Positions 36,956-50,673 are shown, counted from the first letter of the stretch. The stretch: 64,000 nt of DNA from Pseudomonas sp. N40(2020) (GCF_014472415.1 NZ_JACSZV010000003.1:124001-188000), one strand, 5' to 3'. Translations and numbers: made by a program. Notes: generated from the sequence alone by a model not told the origin.

Positions 36956-37882
36956 TTATTTCTTCTCGTGCAATAACGCTGCGTTTTTCAGCGCCGGATG
37001 CTCACGCAGAGCGTTCACGGTGAAATCAACAAAACTGCGCACCCGCGCCGGCGCCTTGCGCCCCCCCTGATACACCACATGGATCGGCAGCGGTGGCAGT
37101 TCGAATTCCGCGAGGACGATTTCCAGTTCGTCGGCCGCGACCTTGCTCGCCACTTGATAGGACAGCACTCGAGTCAGCCCCAGCCCCAGACATGCAGCCG
37201 TGATCGCGGCCTGATTGGCGGTGACCACCAAGCGCGGCTCGGGACGCACGATCAGCGGTTCACCTTGCTCCAGAAACGGCCAGTTCCGCATCTGGCCGGT
37301 GGCCGAAGTCGCCACCACGGACAAACCGGCCAACGCCTGAGGATGGTTGGGCCGGCCGTGATCTGCCAAGTATTGCGGCGAACCACAGACCACTCTCCGG
37401 ACTTCACCCACGCGAATCGCATGCTGATTGCTGTCCGCGAGCTCGCCGATACGCACGGCTACATCGATGCCCTCTTCAACCATGCTGACGACCCGGTCAA
37501 CCAACACGGCGTTGATCGAAACGTCCGGATACTGCGCCAGATAACCCGCCATCACCGGGGTAACGAACAACTCGCCGAACAACACCGGCGCCGTCACCGT
37601 CAATTGCCCACGGGGCTGGGCGTGACTGCCCGCCGCGGAATCCTCGGCTTCCTGCACCTCGGCGAGAATTCGTCGACAGTCCTCCAGATAACGCTGCCCC
37701 GCTTCGCTCAGATGCACACTGCGGGTGGTACGGATCAGCAACTGCGTACCGATCCGCTGCTCCAGCGCTGCTACCGCGCGGGTGACACTGGCGGCCGACA
37801 GGCCGAGGCGCCGCGCGGCTGCGGAAAAACCCTGGTCCTGGGCGACGGCGGCGAATACCTGCATTTCCTGGAAGCGATCCAT
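36956..37882 (-). CDS. LysR family transcriptional regulator
   Basis: A 308-residue LysR-type regulator. The N-terminal winged helix-turn-helix is plain (FAAVAQDQGFSAAARRLGLS then TRAVAALEQRIGTQLLIRTT), followed by the PBP2-like effector domain of the CrgA/AphB-type subgroup (GQLTVTAPVLFGELFV). GGAG precedes the ATG. It is in the same direction as the GST and flavoprotein genes downstream and is a plausible regulator of them; LysR genes are more often divergent from targets, so this is uncertain. Confidence 0.9.
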   Translation of the reverse strand: MDRFQEMQVFAAVAQDQGFSAAARRLGLSAASVTRAVAALEQRIGTQLLIRTTRSVHLSEAGQRYLEDCRRILAEVQEAEDSAAGSHAQPRGQLTVTAPVLFGELFVTPVMAGYLAQYPDVSINAVLVDRVVSMVEEGIDVAVRIGELADSNQHAIRVGEVRRVVCGSPQYLADHGRPNHPQALAGLSVVATSATGQMRNWPFLEQGEPLIVRPEPRLVVTANQAAITAACLGLGLTRVLSYQVASKVAADELEIVLAEFELPPLPIHVVYQGGRKAPARVRSFVDFTVNALREHPALKNAALLHEKK

Positions 37883-37892
37883 GACTCAACTC

Positions 37893-39092
37893 CTATACAG
37901 CCGCAGTCATCCGTTGATGCAAGTCAGGGAACAAAAGCTGGGCAAACCAAATTGGTAACCCGGGATACAGATCGCGCGCCTTTGGTGTCGCGCTTTCGAC
38001 CAACCCCAGCTGTACCAGACTTTTCAACTGATCCGTTGCCACCCGATCTGACAGTCCGGTGAATATCTTGAAATCCGCTCGGCTCAACGTCCCCTGAGTC
38101 AGCAGAACATGCAGTGCACGAGCAACCTCCGGTTTGATCCCGGCCAGCTTTATGCGCTCATCCCACACGAAAATGGTGTGCAGCCGTTCGCGCATGTTCG
38201 CTATGTTCAGTGCGCGTTCGGTGTACCGCATCTGATCCAGGCAGGTTTCCAACATGAAGCCGACAAACTCGAACAGACCTGCCTGAGTCAGTTGCCCTCG
38301 CCCATCCAGGTCGCCGCGGCGCGGTTTGTCGGCGTTGGCCAATCGTGCGTAATAAGTTTCTTGTTCACGAGCGAGCCCACGGGATAAAGACCACAGGGGC
38401 GAAACCAGCCCCAGCTTTTGCAACTGCAAGTGGGTTAGCAGTCTGACTGTGCGTCCGTTTCCATCCACGAATGGATGTACCCATGCCAAACGGTGGTGAT
38501 AAGCCATTACCGAGAGCAACCGGCTCCGCGCGTCTGGTAGACGACCATATACCTGCTGCATACGAACCAGCATGGGACCGACGGATTGGCAGGGTGGCGC
38601 TGCATGATTGCCCACCAGAACCTCTCGAAGCGCAACATCACGCAATTGACCTGGCACCAATTGAGAGCCGTCACCAAGCCTCAACTGTTCATCGCTGGCA
38701 CCATGGAAGAGACGCCTGTGCAGGCGCGCAACAAATGCAGGGCTGAACAAGGTATCCCAAGCCAGATCCCGGTGAACGGCCAAGGCTCTTTCGAAAGACT
38801 GCTGCGTACCGATGTGTGTCATTGCAAGCTCTGTCAGCTCTTTGCGATGGCGCTTGGGAGCAGTCGGAGCCAGTGTCACCGGCTCGGTGAATTGGCCTTC
38901 TATCAAGTTGCTATAGAAGCTGCTGGTCACGCGCAGCAAACCGCCAACCCGTTGCAACATCGACGGAGCAACCATTGCACTGAGTTTTCCAGCCTGGAAT
39001 GGTACCTGCTCAGCCAACTGCAATATTTCACTAGGAAATACCGGCATCAGCGGCTCTAGCCAGTGATTCCCAATCGTCGACTCAGTGCTCAT
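37893..39092 (-). CDS. Fic family protein with N-terminal inhibitory helix
   Basis: A 399-residue Fic-domain protein. The catalytic loop HPFVDGNGRTVR (residues 206-217) is complete, including H206 and both arginines, so it should transfer AMP or another nucleotide to protein hydroxyls. An inhibitory motif S-x-x-x-E-G (S61 to G66, SNLIEG) is N-terminal, which makes it a class II Fic enzyme in an auto-inhibited form. The C-terminal 100 residues look like a winged helix (LLTQGTLSRADFKIFTGLSD). GGAG lies 5 bases before the ATG. It is followed by lysR after 10 bp. A repeated motif stands upstream. Confidence 0.9.
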   Translation of the reverse strand: MSTESTIGNHWLEPLMPVFPSEILQLAEQVPFQAGKLSAMVAPSMLQRVGGLLRVTSSFYSNLIEGQFTEPVTLAPTAPKRHRKELTELAMTHIGTQQSFERALAVHRDLAWDTLFSPAFVARLHRRLFHGASDEQLRLGDGSQLVPGQLRDVALREVLVGNHAAPPCQSVGPMLVRMQQVYGRLPDARSRLLSVMAYHHRLAWVHPFVDGNGRTVRLLTHLQLQKLGLVSPLWSLSRGLAREQETYYARLANADKPRRGDLDGRGQLTQAGLFEFVGFMLETCLDQMRYTERALNIANMRERLHTIFVWDERIKLAGIKPEVARALHVLLTQGTLSRADFKIFTGLSDRVATDQLKSLVQLGLVESATPKARDLYPGLPIWFAQLLFPDLHQRMTAAV

Positions 39093-39105
39093 TGGATCTC
39101 CAGAA

Positions 39106-39126
39106 TCGCGGATTTTATTGCGGATT
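39106..39126. repeat. 21-bp direct repeat, copy 1, upstream of the Fic gene
   Basis: TCGCGGATTTTATTGCGGAT plus T at 39106-39126, 14 bp before the Fic start on its coding side. It contains two GCGGATT half-sites 12 bp apart. An identical copy lies 91 bp further upstream. Confidence 0.75.
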
Positions 39127-39196
39127 CAAGAGTACGCTCTAAGCCTCTATTTACATAGCCTAGCGTTGCGTAGGGGGTTTCTGAAATAGTAGTAGT

Positions 39197-39217
39197 TCGC
39201 GGATTTTATTGCGGATT
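39197..39217. repeat. 21-bp direct repeat, copy 2, upstream of the Fic gene
   Basis: Identical 21 bases to 39106-39126, offset by 91 bp. Here the second half-site is extended (GCGGATTTTATG), giving a near-perfect 12-bp tandem. The spacing of half-sites is about one helix turn, as expected for cooperative binding of a repressor. Confidence 0.75.
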
Positions 39218-39250
39218 TTATGAAGGGTATGGCTGCATTGAGTCCAGTGT

Positions 39251-39288
39251 CCTACACAAGAGCGCGAAAGCTCGCACTCTTGTGTAGG
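39251..39288. terminator. Stem-loop downstream of glmS
   Basis: CCTACACAAGAG...CTCTTGTGTAGG, an 11-13-bp stem with one mismatch extended by GCGA/TCGC, 6 bp after the glmS stop. It lacks a clear T tract on the minus strand but probably ends or stabilises the glmUS-region transcript. Confidence 0.6.
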
Positions 39289-39330
39289 GGCGATTACTCC
39301 ACCGTCACCGACTTCGCCAGGTTACGCGGC
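39269..39330 (-). other. attTn7 target region (unoccupied)
   Basis: The 3' end of glmS is the universal Tn7 target: TnsD binds the last about 36 bp of the gene and insertion occurs about 25 bp past the stop, here near 39269, inside the stem-loop. No Tn7-like ends or tns genes are present, so the site is empty. Confidence 0.6.
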
Positions 39331-41126
39331 TGATCAACGTCCGTACCCTTGAGCACAGCAACGTAGTACGACAGCAGTTGCAGCGGAATGGTGTAGAGGA
39401 TCGGCGAGAGGATGTTGTGGATATGCGGCATTTGCACGACGTGGGTGCCTTCGCCGTTGGTCATCCCGGCTTTTTCGTCAGCGAACACGATCAGTTCGCC
39501 ACCACGGGCGCGGACTTCCTGCAGGTTGGACTTGAGCTTCTCCAACAGTTCGTTGTTCGGCGCCACAGTGACTACTGGCATGTCGTTATCCACAAGCGCC
39601 AGCGGGCCGTGTTTCAACTCGCCCGCCGGGTAGGCTTCGGCGTGGATGTAGGAGATTTCCTTGAGCTTCAAGGCACCTTCCATCGCCACCGGGAATTGTG
39701 CGCCGCGACCGAGGAACAGGGTGTGGTTCTTCTCGGCGAACAGTTCGGCGACTTTTTCCACAGTACTGTCCATCGCCAGCGCTTCGCCCAGACGTGTCGG
39801 CAGGCGACGTAGCTCTTCCACCAGCGTGGCCTCAACGCCTTTTGCCAGACTGCCACGTACTTGGCCCAACGACAGGGTCAGCAACAACAGGCCAACCAGT
39901 TGCGTGGTGAAGGCCTTGGTTGAAGCCACGCCGATTTCGCGACCGGCCTGGGTCAGCAGGGTCAGATCGGATTCGCGCACCAGCGAACTGATGCCAACGT
40001 TGCAGATCGCCAGGCTGGCGAGGAAGCCCAGCTCTTTAGCGTTGCGCAACGCGGCCAGGGTGTCGGCGGTTTCGCCGGACTGGGAGATGGTGACGAACAG
40101 GGTGTCCGGCTGCACCACCACTTTGCGGTAGCGGAATTCGCTGGCGACTTCGACCTGGCAAGGGATGCCGGCCAGTTCTTCAAGCCAGTAACGCGCAACC
40201 ATGCCGGCGTGGTAGCTGGTGCCACAGGCGACGATCTGCACGTTGCGTACTTTGGCGAACAGCTCGGCGGCTTGCGGGCCGAAGGCTTGCACCAAGACTT
40301 GATCGTTGCTCAGACGACCTTCAAGGGTGCGCTGCACCACCGCCGGCTGCTCGTGGATTTCCTTGAGCATGTAGTGGCGGAATTCGCCTTTGTCGGCGGC
40401 TTCAGCACCGTCGCTGTATTGCACAGTCTGGCGCTCTACGGCGTTGCCGTTCACGTCCCAGATCTGCACGTTATCGCGGCGAATTTCGGCGATATCGCCT
40501 TCTTCCAGATACATGAAGCGGTCTGTGACCTGACGCAGAGCCAGTTGATCGGAAGCGAGGAAGTTCTCACCCAGACCCAGACCGATCACCAGCGGGCTAC
40601 CACTGCGGGCGGCGACCAGGCGATCAGGCTGCTTGGCATTGATCACTGCCAACCCGTAGGCACCGTGCAGCTCTTTGACGGTGGCCTTGAGGGCGACGCT
40701 GAGGTCAGGCTGCGCCTTGAGCTTTTCGCTTAGCAGGTGGGCGATGACTTCGGTATCGGTGTCCGAAGTGAATACGTAGCCCAGGGCTTTCAGTTGCTCA
40801 CGCAGGGCTTCGTGGTTTTCGATGATGCCGTTGTGCACCACGGCGATGTCGCCGGAGAAATGCGGGTGCGCGTTGCGCTCGCACGGGGCACCGTGGGTTG
40901 CCCAACGGGTGTGGGCAATACCGAGACGGCCAACCAACGGATGCTCGGCCAATGCCGCTTCCAACTCGCTGACCTTACCCGGACGGCGCATGCGCTCGAG
41001 GGTTTCGTCGTTGGTGTACACCGCCACACCGGCGCTGTCATAGCCGCGGTATTCAAGGCGCTTGAGGCCTTCGAGCAAGATGGCGGTGATATTACGTTCA
41101 GCAACTGCGCCGACAATTCCACACAT
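39294..41126 (-). CDS. glmS: Glutamine-fructose-6-phosphate aminotransferase
   Basis: A 610-residue enzyme that makes glucosamine-6-phosphate from fructose-6-phosphate and glutamine, the first step to UDP-GlcNAc. The N-terminal nucleophile is Cys2 ([11 protein letters not shown]), with the glutaminase loop [13 protein letters not shown]. Two SIS domains follow ([38 protein letters not shown]), and the end is LAKSVTVE, as in all GlmS. ATG 41126 is chosen to place Cys2. It starts 3 bp after the glmR stop, so the two are co-transcribed. It has no glmS ribozyme-like leader. Confidence 0.97.
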   Translation of the reverse strand: MCGIVGAVAERNITAILLEGLKRLEYRGYDSAGVAVYTNDETLERMRRPGKVSELEAALAEHPLVGRLGIAHTRWATHGAPCERNAHPHFSGDIAVVHNGIIENHEALREQLKALGYVFTSDTDTEVIAHLLSEKLKAQPDLSVALKATVKELHGAYGLAVINAKQPDRLVAARSGSPLVIGLGLGENFLASDQLALRQVTDRFMYLEEGDIAEIRRDNVQIWDVNGNAVERQTVQYSDGAEAADKGEFRHYMLKEIHEQPAVVQRTLEGRLSNDQVLVQAFGPQAAELFAKVRNVQIVACGTSYHAGMVARYWLEELAGIPCQVEVASEFRYRKVVVQPDTLFVTISQSGETADTLAALRNAKELGFLASLAICNVGISSLVRESDLTLLTQAGREIGVASTKAFTTQLVGLLLLTLSLGQVRGSLAKGVEATLVEELRRLPTRLGEALAMDSTVEKVAELFAEKNHTLFLGRGAQFPVAMEGALKLKEISYIHAEAYPAGELKHGPLALVDNDMPVVTVAPNNELLEKLKSNLQEVRARGGELIVFADEKAGMTNGEGTHVVQMPHIHNILSPILYTIPLQLLSYYVAVLKGTDVDQPRNLAKSVTVE

Positions 41127-41128
41127 GC

Positions 41129-41905
41129 TTATTTCTCCTGACTGACAGCCGCGCAAATCACGGTGATACCGCGGGCCTGAATCTGATCGCGTGCATCAAT
41201 GGGCAGGCGATCATCGGTAATGAGGGTATGGACGCTGCTCCATGGCAGCTCCAGGTTGGGAATCTTGCGGCCGATCTTGTCGGCTTCGACCATCACGATC
41301 ACTTCACGCGCCACTTCAGCCATCACCCGGCTCAGGCCAAGCAATTCGTTGAACGTGGTGGTACCGCGCACCAAATCGATCCCATCGGCGCCGATAAACA
41401 ATTGGTCGAAGTCGTAGGAGCGTAGTACCTGCTCTGCAACCTGGCCCTGGAAGGATTCCGAATGCGGGTCCCAAGTGCCGCCGGTCATCAGCAGCACGGG
41501 CTCGTGTTCGAGTTCGCTCAAGGCATTGGCCACGTGCAGGGAGTTGGTCATGACCACCAGACCCGGCTGCTGGCCGAGTTCGGGAATCATGGCAGCGGTG
41601 GTGCTGCCGCTGTCGATGATGATGCGCGCGTGTTCGCGGATGCGTTTCACCGCTGCGCGGGCGATGGCCTGTTTGTACTTGGAAACGCTTTGGGCAGTCT
41701 CCGCGACCAGTTCCTGAGGCATGGTGATCGCCCCGCCGTAGCGGCGCAGCAACAGACCATGGCTCTCAAGCGCGGCGAGATCCTTGCGAATCGTAACTTC
41801 GGAGGTTTCGAAGCGCTTGGCCAGTTCGTCCACACTGACTTCGCCCTGCTCGTTGAGCAAGGCGAGAATATTGTGGCGGCGTTGCGGCGTGTTGCGTTTC
41901 GACAT
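41129..41905 (-). CDS. glmR: DeoR family regulator of amino-sugar genes
   Basis: A 258-residue DeoR-type regulator: an N-terminal helix-turn-helix ([20 protein letters not shown] then [19 protein letters not shown]) and a C-terminal DeoRC sugar-phosphate-sensing domain ([24 protein letters not shown]). In Pseudomonas it lies just before glmS and is called GlmR; its ligand is probably glucosamine-6-phosphate. A REP element separates it from glmU. Confidence 0.92.
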   Translation of the reverse strand: MSKRNTPQRRHNILALLNEQGEVSVDELAKRFETSEVTIRKDLAALESHGLLLRRYGGAITMPQELVAETAQSVSKYKQAIARAAVKRIREHARIIIDSGSTTAAMIPELGQQPGLVVMTNSLHVANALSELEHEPVLLMTGGTWDPHSESFQGQVAEQVLRSYDFDQLFIGADGIDLVRGTTTFNELLGLSRVMAEVAREVIVMVEADKIGRKIPNLELPWSSVHTLITDDRLPIDARDQIQARGITVICAAVSQEK

Positions 41906-41990
41906 GGCGGCGGCTTAAGTTTCGATTCGAAAGATAACGGAAGCAATCAAAACCTATCGGCTATGAATCGTCAACCCGGAAGACAAAAAA

Positions 41991-42039
41991 AATCGCAGCC
42001 ACCGGTCAGCTCCGTTGAAGAGCTGCCGAATGCTGCGAT
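41991..42039. repeat. REP element between glmU and glmR
   Basis: Arms ATCGCAGCCACCGGTCAGCT and GAGCTGCCGAATGCTGCGAT pair imperfectly around a short loop. It belongs to the same GATCGCAGC family as the element at 15190. It is followed on the plus strand by TATTGATCTTTAAA, and an A run lies on its other side. Confidence 0.75.
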
Positions 42040-42068
42040 CTATTGATCTTTAAACGGCTGTGGATAAC

Positions 42069-43436
42069 TCAGCCCTTCTTGATCTTCTCAGGCCGCTTCC
42101 AGCCATCAATATTCTTCTGCCGTGCGCGACCGACGGCCAACTGTGCGTTATCCACATTCTGTGTGATGGTCGAACCGGCCGCGGTGGTCGCACCGTTCGA
42201 GATACCCACAGGCGCTACCAACGAGTTGTTTGAACCGATGAAGACATCCTCGCCCAGCACGGTTTTCCACTTATTGGCGCCATCGTAGTTGCAGGTGATG
42301 GTGCCAGCACCAATGTTGGTGCGCGCACCGATTTCGGCGTCACCCAAGTACGTCAGGTGTCCGGCCTTGGCGCCTTCGCCCATGTGAGCGTTTTTAAGCT
42401 CAACAAAGTTACCCACATGGGCACGGGCATCCAGCACAGTACCCGGACGCAGGCGAGCAAACGGACCGGCATCACTGCCCTCACCCAGAATCGCGCCTTC
42501 GATGTGAGAATTCGCCTTGATCACCACGCCTTTGCGCAGGGTGCTGTCCTTGATCACACAGTTAGGGCCAATGATCACGTCGTCTTCAATGACCACGTTA
42601 CCTTCGAGGATCACGTTGATATCGATCAGCACGTCGCGACCAACGGTGACTTCGCCGCGCACGTCGAAGCGCGCCGGGTCGCGCAGAGTGACGCCTTGTG
42701 CCATCAGGCGACGACCGGCGCGCAATTGGTAATGACGCTCCAGTTCGGCCAGTTGCTTGCGGTCGTTGGCGCCCTGCACTTCCATCGGATCGTGCGGTTG
42801 CTCGGTGGCTACCACCAGACCGTCACTGACCGCCATTTCGATGACGTCGGTGAGGTAGTACTCGCCCTGTGCGTTGTTGTTCGACAGGCGGCTCATCCAG
42901 TCGGCCAGACGATTGGCCGGTACCGCGAGAATACCGGTGTTGCCTTCGGTGATCGCGCGTTGCGCTTCGCTGGCATCTTTATGCTCAACGATTGCAGCGA
43001 CCTTGCCCTCAGCGTCTCGGACGATGCGGCCGTAGCCCGTTGGATCGTCCAGTTCGACAGTCAGCAAACCCATCTGCCCTGGCACAACGTGTTTGAGCAG
43101 GCGTTGCAGGGTTTCGACTTCGATCAGCGGCACGTCACCGTAAAGAATCAGCACGGTGTCGGCAGTAATGAACGGCACGGCCTGAGCAGTGGCGTGACCC
43201 GTGCCCAATTGTTTGTCCTGCAGCACGAAATTCAAATCGTCAGCCGCCAGACGTTCACGCACCACATCGGCACCGTGACCAATAACTACGTGAATACGCA
43301 GTGGATCAAGCTGGCGGGCGCTGTGGATAACATGACCCAGCATGGAATCGCCGGCAATCGGATGTAGCACTTTCGGCAATGCCGAGCGCATACGAGTGCC
43401 TTGACCGGCCGCGAGGATAACGATTTCGAGAGACAT
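42069..43436 (-). CDS. glmU: Bifunctional UDP-N-acetylglucosamine synthase
   Basis: A 455-residue enzyme. The N-terminal uridyltransferase has [20 protein letters not shown] (residues 7-26) and [10 protein letters not shown]. The C-terminal left-handed beta-helix acetyltransferase (about 250-455) has H-rich catalytic elements, NFVELKNA and [20 protein letters not shown]. It turns glucosamine-1-phosphate into UDP-GlcNAc for peptidoglycan and LPS. It stands between the ATP synthase operon terminator and glmR. Confidence 0.97.
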   Translation of the reverse strand: MSLEIVILAAGQGTRMRSALPKVLHPIAGDSMLGHVIHSARQLDPLRIHVVIGHGADVVRERLAADDLNFVLQDKQLGTGHATAQAVPFITADTVLILYGDVPLIEVETLQRLLKHVVPGQMGLLTVELDDPTGYGRIVRDAEGKVAAIVEHKDASEAQRAITEGNTGILAVPANRLADWMSRLSNNNAQGEYYLTDVIEMAVSDGLVVATEQPHDPMEVQGANDRKQLAELERHYQLRAGRRLMAQGVTLRDPARFDVRGEVTVGRDVLIDINVILEGNVVIEDDVIIGPNCVIKDSTLRKGVVIKANSHIEGAILGEGSDAGPFARLRPGTVLDARAHVGNFVELKNAHMGEGAKAGHLTYLGDAEIGARTNIGAGTITCNYDGANKWKTVLGEDVFIGSNNSLVAPVGISNGATTAAGSTITQNVDNAQLAVGRARQKNIDGWKRPEKIKKG

Positions 43437-43495
43437 GACTGGCTACCAATCCTGGGTGGTCAGCAACTGCGACCGGGGTTGTTAAAATCGGAAAA

Positions 43496-43526
43496 GAAAA
43501 AAGGGTAGCCGAGGCTACCCTTTTTT
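43496..43526. terminator. Rho-independent terminator of the atp operon
   Basis: A-rich lead, then AAGGGTAGCC-GA-GGCTACCC and TTTTTT. The 10-bp perfect stem is symmetric, with T runs on both strands, 29 bp after the atpC stop. It ends the atp transcript on the minus strand and could also act on the plus strand. Confidence 0.93.
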
Positions 43527-43554
43527 ATCAATCACACAACAAGTGGCTGACGAA

Positions 43555-43980
43555 TTAACCGCCAAACTTCTTGCGGATCTGTTGGACGGTGCGCAGCTGA
43601 GCTGCAGCCTCGGCCAGACGTGTGGCAGCGGCGCCGTAATCGAAGTCCGCGCCTTTTTCGTTCAGGGCATTCTCGGCAGCCTTGAGAGCTGCTTGAGCCT
43701 GAGCTTCATCCAGGTCGGCAGCACGTTGCACGGTGTCGGCAAGAACCTTGACCATGTTCGGCTGAACCTCGAGGAAACCGCCGGAGATGTAGAACACCTC
43801 GGCTTCCCCGCCTTGCTTGATCAGGCGGATAGGACCCGGCTTGAGATTAGTGATCAGCGGCGCGTGACCCAGAGCGATACCAAGATCACCCAGTGCACCG
43901 TGCGCAATCACCATCTCGACCAGGCCGGAAAAGATTTCCCCTTCCGCGCTGACGATATCGCAATGGACTGTCATAGCCAT
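43555..43980 (-). CDS. atpC: ATP synthase epsilon subunit
   Basis: A 141-residue F1 epsilon subunit: N-terminal beta-sandwich ([20 protein letters not shown]) and a C-terminal two-helix domain that inhibits ATP hydrolysis. It is the last gene of the operon atpIBEFHAGDC. GAGG lies before ATG 43980; a second ATG two codons later is also possible. Confidence 0.96.
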   Translation of the reverse strand: MAMTVHCDIVSAEGEIFSGLVEMVIAHGALGDLGIALGHAPLITNLKPGPIRLIKQGGEAEVFYISGGFLEVQPNMVKVLADTVQRAADLDEAQAQAALKAAENALNEKGADFDYGAAATRLAEAAAQLRTVQQIRKKFGG

Positions 43981-44025
43981 CTGATTGCCTCAACCTAAAT
44001 TAGCGCCCGTTGCCGGGCGCCGGGA

Positions 44026-45432
<1,407 letters not shown>

Positions 45433-46293
45433 TTAAACCGCGGCAGCGCCGCCGACGATTTCCGAGATCTCTTGGGTGATCGCAGCCTGACGCGCCTTGT
45501 TGTAGATCAGCTGCAAATCGCTGATCAAATCACCGGCGTTGTCGGTAGCGTTCTTCATCGCGATCATCCGCGCAGCTTGTTCAGCCGCGTTGTTCTCGAC
45601 CACCGCCTGGTAGACCTGCGACTCGACGTAACGGACCATCAAGCCATCAAGCAGCTCTTTGGCATCCGGTTCGTAGAGATAGTCCCAGTGGTGCTTGAGA
45701 TCCTGATCAGGGGTCGCCACCAATGGAATCAACTGCTCCACGGTAGGCTGTTGCGTCATGGTGTTGATGAACTTGTTGGACACCACGGACAGGCGGTCAA
45801 TACGGCCGTCCAGGTAGGCATCCAGCATCACCTTGACGCTGCCGATCAGATCATTGATCGACGGCTCTTCACCCAGGTGGCTGATAGCTGCAACGACGTT
45901 ACCGCCGAAGTTGCGGAAAAAGGCCGCACCCTTGCTACCAACGACACACAGATCAATCTCGACGCCGTTTTCGCGGTTTACCGCCATGTCCTTGACCAGG
46001 GCCTTGAACAGGTTGGTGTTCAAGCCGCCGCACAAACCACGGTCACTGCTCACGACGACATAACCAACACGCTTGATTTCGCGGTCGATCATGAACGGGT
46101 GGCGGTATTCCGGGTTGGCGTTGGCCAGATGCCCAATTACCTGGCGGATACGCTCCGCATAAGGACGGCTAGCAGCCATGCGCATTTGTGCCTTGCGCAT
46201 TTTGCTGACCGCCACTTTTTCCATGGCGCTGGTAATCTTTTGCGTGCTTTTGATGCTCGCAATCTTACTGCGAATCTCTTTTGCGCCTGCCAT
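45433..46293 (-). CDS. atpG: ATP synthase gamma subunit
   Basis: A 286-residue F1 central shaft subunit. Long coiled N-terminal helix ([35 protein letters not shown]) and C-terminal helix ([40 protein letters not shown]) are both typical. It couples rotation of the c-ring to the beta subunits. Length is normal for proteobacteria. Confidence 0.98.
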   Translation of the reverse strand: MAGAKEIRSKIASIKSTQKITSAMEKVAVSKMRKAQMRMAASRPYAERIRQVIGHLANANPEYRHPFMIDREIKRVGYVVVSSDRGLCGGLNTNLFKALVKDMAVNRENGVEIDLCVVGSKGAAFFRNFGGNVVAAISHLGEEPSINDLIGSVKVMLDAYLDGRIDRLSVVSNKFINTMTQQPTVEQLIPLVATPDQDLKHHWDYLYEPDAKELLDGLMVRYVESQVYQAVVENNAAEQAARMIAMKNATDNAGDLISDLQLIYNKARQAAITQEISEIVGGAAAV

Positions 46294-46343
46294 GTAACAC
46301 CTATCAGGTTAGCAAGCGGGAGCCTCGCGGCTCCCGCTGCGGC

Positions 46344-47888
46344 TTACCAGGTTTGGGTGGCCTTGAACTTCTCGATACCGGCTTTCATGCCAGCGTCGAT
46401 TTCGTCATTGAAGTCACCTTTAACGTTGATCTTGGCCATCAAATCGGCGTGATCGCGGTTGAAGAAAGCGATCAGCGCTTGTTCGAAGCTGCCGATCTTG
46501 GCGATTTCAATGTCAGTCAGGAACCCACGCTCAGCGGCATACAGCGACAGCGCCATGTCAGCAATCGACATTGGTGCGTATTGCTTCTGCTTCATCAGCT
46601 CGGTAACGCGCTGACCATGCTCAAGTTGCTTACGGGTCGCTTCGTCCAGGTCAGAAGCGAACTGGGCGAATGCCGCCAGTTCACGGTACTGAGCCAGAGC
46701 GGTACGGATACCACCGGACAGCTTCTTGATGATCTTGGTCTGAGCGGCACCACCCACACGGGATACCGAAACACCGGCGTTCACTGCAGGGCGGATGCCC
46801 GAGTTGAACATGGCCGATTCCAGGAAGATCTGACCGTCGGTGATGGAAATCACGTTGGTCGGAACGAACGCGGAAACGTCGCCAGCCTGGGTTTCGATGA
46901 TCGGCAGTGCGGTCAGGGAACCGGTTTTGCCGGTCACTGCGCCGTTGGTGAACTTCTCTACGTACTCTTCCGAAACGCGGGATGCGCGCTCCAGCAGACG
47001 GGAGTGGAGATAGAACACGTCGCCTGGGTAAGCTTCACGGCCTGGTGGACGGCGCAGCAGCAGGGAAATCTGGCGGTAAGCCACTGCTTGCTTGGACAGA
47101 TCGTCATAAACGATCAGCGCGTCTTCACCGCGGTCGCGGAAGAATTCACCCATGGTGCAACCGGAGTACGGTGCCAGGAATTGCAGCGCAGGAGATTCCG
47201 AAGCACTGGCAGCCACGATGATCGTGTTGGCCAGGGCGCCGTTTTCTTCCAGCTTGCGAACCACGTTGGCGATGGTCGATTGCTTCTGACCGATCGCTAC
47301 GTAGACGCAGAAAATGCCGCTGTCTTTCTGGTTGATGATCGCGTCGATCGCCAGAGCGGTTTTACCGATCTGACGGTCACCGATGATCAGCTCACGCTGG
47401 CCACGGCCGACAGGAATCATGGCATCGACAGCCTTGTAGCCAGTCTGTACAGGCTGGTCTACCGACTTACGCCAGATCACGCCTGGAGCAACTTTCTCGA
47501 CCGCGTCGGTCTCGGTGTTGCCCAGTGGTCCTTTGCCGTCAACAGGGTTACCCAGTGCGTCGACTACGCGACCCAGCAGTTCCTTACCAACCGGAACTTC
47601 GAGGATGCGGCCAGTGCACTTGGCGCTCATGCCTTCAGCCAGAGACTGGTAGGAGCCCAATACAACGGCACCTACGGAGTCTTGCTCCAGGTTGAGGGCC
47701 ATACCGTAGACGCCGCCCGGAAACTCGATCATCTCGCCGTACATTACGTCGGCCAGACCGTGAATCCGCACGATGCCGTCAGATACGCTGACGACAGTGC
47801 CTTCGTTACGGGCTTGGGAGGTCACATCGAGCTTGTCGATGCGGCCCTTGATAATTTCACTTATTTCGGAAGGATTGAGTTGCTGCAT
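46344..47888 (-). CDS. atpA: ATP synthase alpha subunit
   Basis: A 514-residue F1 subunit with the non-catalytic nucleotide site: Walker [10 protein letters not shown] and Walker [13 protein letters not shown], plus the alpha signature around [15 protein letters not shown]. The C-terminus [20 protein letters not shown] is standard. It starts 21 bp after atpH. Long frames on the opposite strand are shadows caused by its codon use. Confidence 0.98.
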   Translation of the reverse strand: MQQLNPSEISEIIKGRIDKLDVTSQARNEGTVVSVSDGIVRIHGLADVMYGEMIEFPGGVYGMALNLEQDSVGAVVLGSYQSLAEGMSAKCTGRILEVPVGKELLGRVVDALGNPVDGKGPLGNTETDAVEKVAPGVIWRKSVDQPVQTGYKAVDAMIPVGRGQRELIIGDRQIGKTALAIDAIINQKDSGIFCVYVAIGQKQSTIANVVRKLEENGALANTIIVAASASESPALQFLAPYSGCTMGEFFRDRGEDALIVYDDLSKQAVAYRQISLLLRRPPGREAYPGDVFYLHSRLLERASRVSEEYVEKFTNGAVTGKTGSLTALPIIETQAGDVSAFVPTNVISITDGQIFLESAMFNSGIRPAVNAGVSVSRVGGAAQTKIIKKLSGGIRTALAQYRELAAFAQFASDLDEATRKQLEHGQRVTELMKQKQYAPMSIADMALSLYAAERGFLTDIEIAKIGSFEQALIAFFNRDHADLMAKINVKGDFNDEIDAGMKAGIEKFKATQTW

Positions 47889-47909
47889 TGCTCTGCTGCC
47901 CCTTCAAAC

Positions 47910-48446
47910 TCAAGATTTCAATGCTTCGGCAAGTTTCGCGATTTTGCCGCGAATCGAGCCATCGATAACCAGGTCGCCGGCGCGGATAACGACACCACCT
48001 ATAAGGGCAGCATCCTCCGCAACTTGCAGGCGCACTTCCCGGTTGAGTCGTGCACTGAGAACCTTGGCGAGTTTGTCTTGCTGTTCTTGGTTCAATGCAA
48101 AAGCACTGGTTACTTCCACGTCTACCGATTTCTCTTGTTCGGCCTTGTACAGGTCGAAAAGAGCGGCGATCTCCGGCAGAAGCAGGAGACGGTCGTTTTC
48201 GGCAACGACGTTGATGAAGTTCTGTGCCTTGGCATCAAACTTGTCGCCGCACACGTCAATAAACGTGGCGGCCTTTTCTGCGCTCGTCAGTCGCGGGGCC
48301 TTGAGCACGCGCTGCATGGTGTCGTCTTGCGACACCGCTGCAGCCAGGCCGAGCATGGCTGACCAATTGGCCAGTTGCTGGTGGGCCTGAGCGTGCTCGA
48401 AGGCCGCCTTAGCGTAAGGTCGGGCCAACGTGGTCAGTTCTGCCAT
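47910..48446 (-). CDS. atpH: ATP synthase delta subunit
   Basis: A 178-residue F1 delta (OSCP) subunit: N-terminal six-helix bundle ([19 protein letters not shown]) and the C-terminal signature [20 protein letters not shown]. It joins the peripheral stalk (b subunits) to the top of F1. Twelve bases separate it from atpF. Confidence 0.97.
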   Translation of the reverse strand: MAELTTLARPYAKAAFEHAQAHQQLANWSAMLGLAAAVSQDDTMQRVLKAPRLTSAEKAATFIDVCGDKFDAKAQNFINVVAENDRLLLLPEIAALFDLYKAEQEKSVDVEVTSAFALNQEQQDKLAKVLSARLNREVRLQVAEDAALIGGVVIRAGDLVIDGSIRGKIAKLAEALKS

Positions 48447-48458
48447 GATCGCCCTCGC

Positions 48459-48929
48459 TTAGATTTCAGCAGCCAGTTGGTTAACCAGCTCTGCGTGCGC
48501 GTTTTGATCGATTGTGGCACCCAGGATCTTCTCGGCGCCGCCGACAGCAAGCATACCCACTTGGGCGCGCAGCTTGTCTTTGACACTGTTCAGTTCCTGT
48601 TCGATCTCGGCTTGAGCCTGAACCTTCACACGGTCAGCGTCGACACGGGCCTTTTCAACGGCCTCTTCGACAATCTGGTTACCGCGTTTCTTGGCTTGCT
48701 CGATGATTTCAGCTGCCTGAGCTTTCGCTTCGCGCAGTTGCTGACCCGCTTTTTCTTGGGCCAACTCCAGGTCGCGAGCTGCACGGCTGGCAGCGTCCAG
48801 ACCATCAGCGATCTTCTTTTGACGTTCGTGCAGAGCAGCGATGACCGGAGGCCATACATACTTCATGCAGAACAGTACAAAAATCAGGAACGCAACGGAC
48901 TGGCCAATCAGGGTCGCATTAATGTTCAC
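48459..48929 (-). CDS. atpF: ATP synthase b subunit
   Basis: A 156-residue peripheral stalk subunit: one N-terminal membrane helix ([20 protein letters not shown]) and a long charged coiled coil with A/E/Q/K pattern. Two copies form the stator. Normal length for gammaproteobacteria. Confidence 0.97.
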   Translation of the reverse strand: MNINATLIGQSVAFLIFVLFCMKYVWPPVIAALHERQKKIADGLDAASRAARDLELAQEKAGQQLREAKAQAAEIIEQAKKRGNQIVEEAVEKARVDADRVKVQAQAEIEQELNSVKDKLRAQVGMLAVGGAEKILGATIDQNAHAELVNQLAAEI

Positions 48930-48988
48930 GCCAACACCTCGCAGTTACGTTGTCCATCACATCAAATTACTCGGAAGACTCCGGGTAA

Positions 48989-49261
<273 letters not shown>

Positions 49262-49333
49262 TTACGTCGTATGGTTTAGGTTTTTTAGATTAAAGCGGTA
49301 AAACAAATCGTTTCAGGTGCCCTGTGAAGAGCC

Positions 49334-49355
49334 CCTTCCCGTTTGACCGGGAAGG
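49334..49355. other. Stem-loop in the atpB-atpE gap
   Basis: CCTTCCCG-TTTGAC-CGGGAAGG, a perfect 8-bp stem with 6-base loop, between the atpB stop and atpE. A second, weaker inverted repeat (AGACTAGTC-GA-GACTGGTCT, 49361-49380) abuts the atpB stop. No T tract follows, so this is more likely an RNA-processing or stabilising element than a terminator. Confidence 0.5.
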
Positions 49356-49379
49356 ACATCAGACTAGTCGAGACTGGTC

Positions 49380-50673
<1,294 letters not shown>

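Noticed and set aside
46281..48362. 693-codon open frame on the plus strand opposite atpA/atpH
   Set aside because: Shadow of highly biased codons in atpA and atpH; no family-like segments and no ribosome site.
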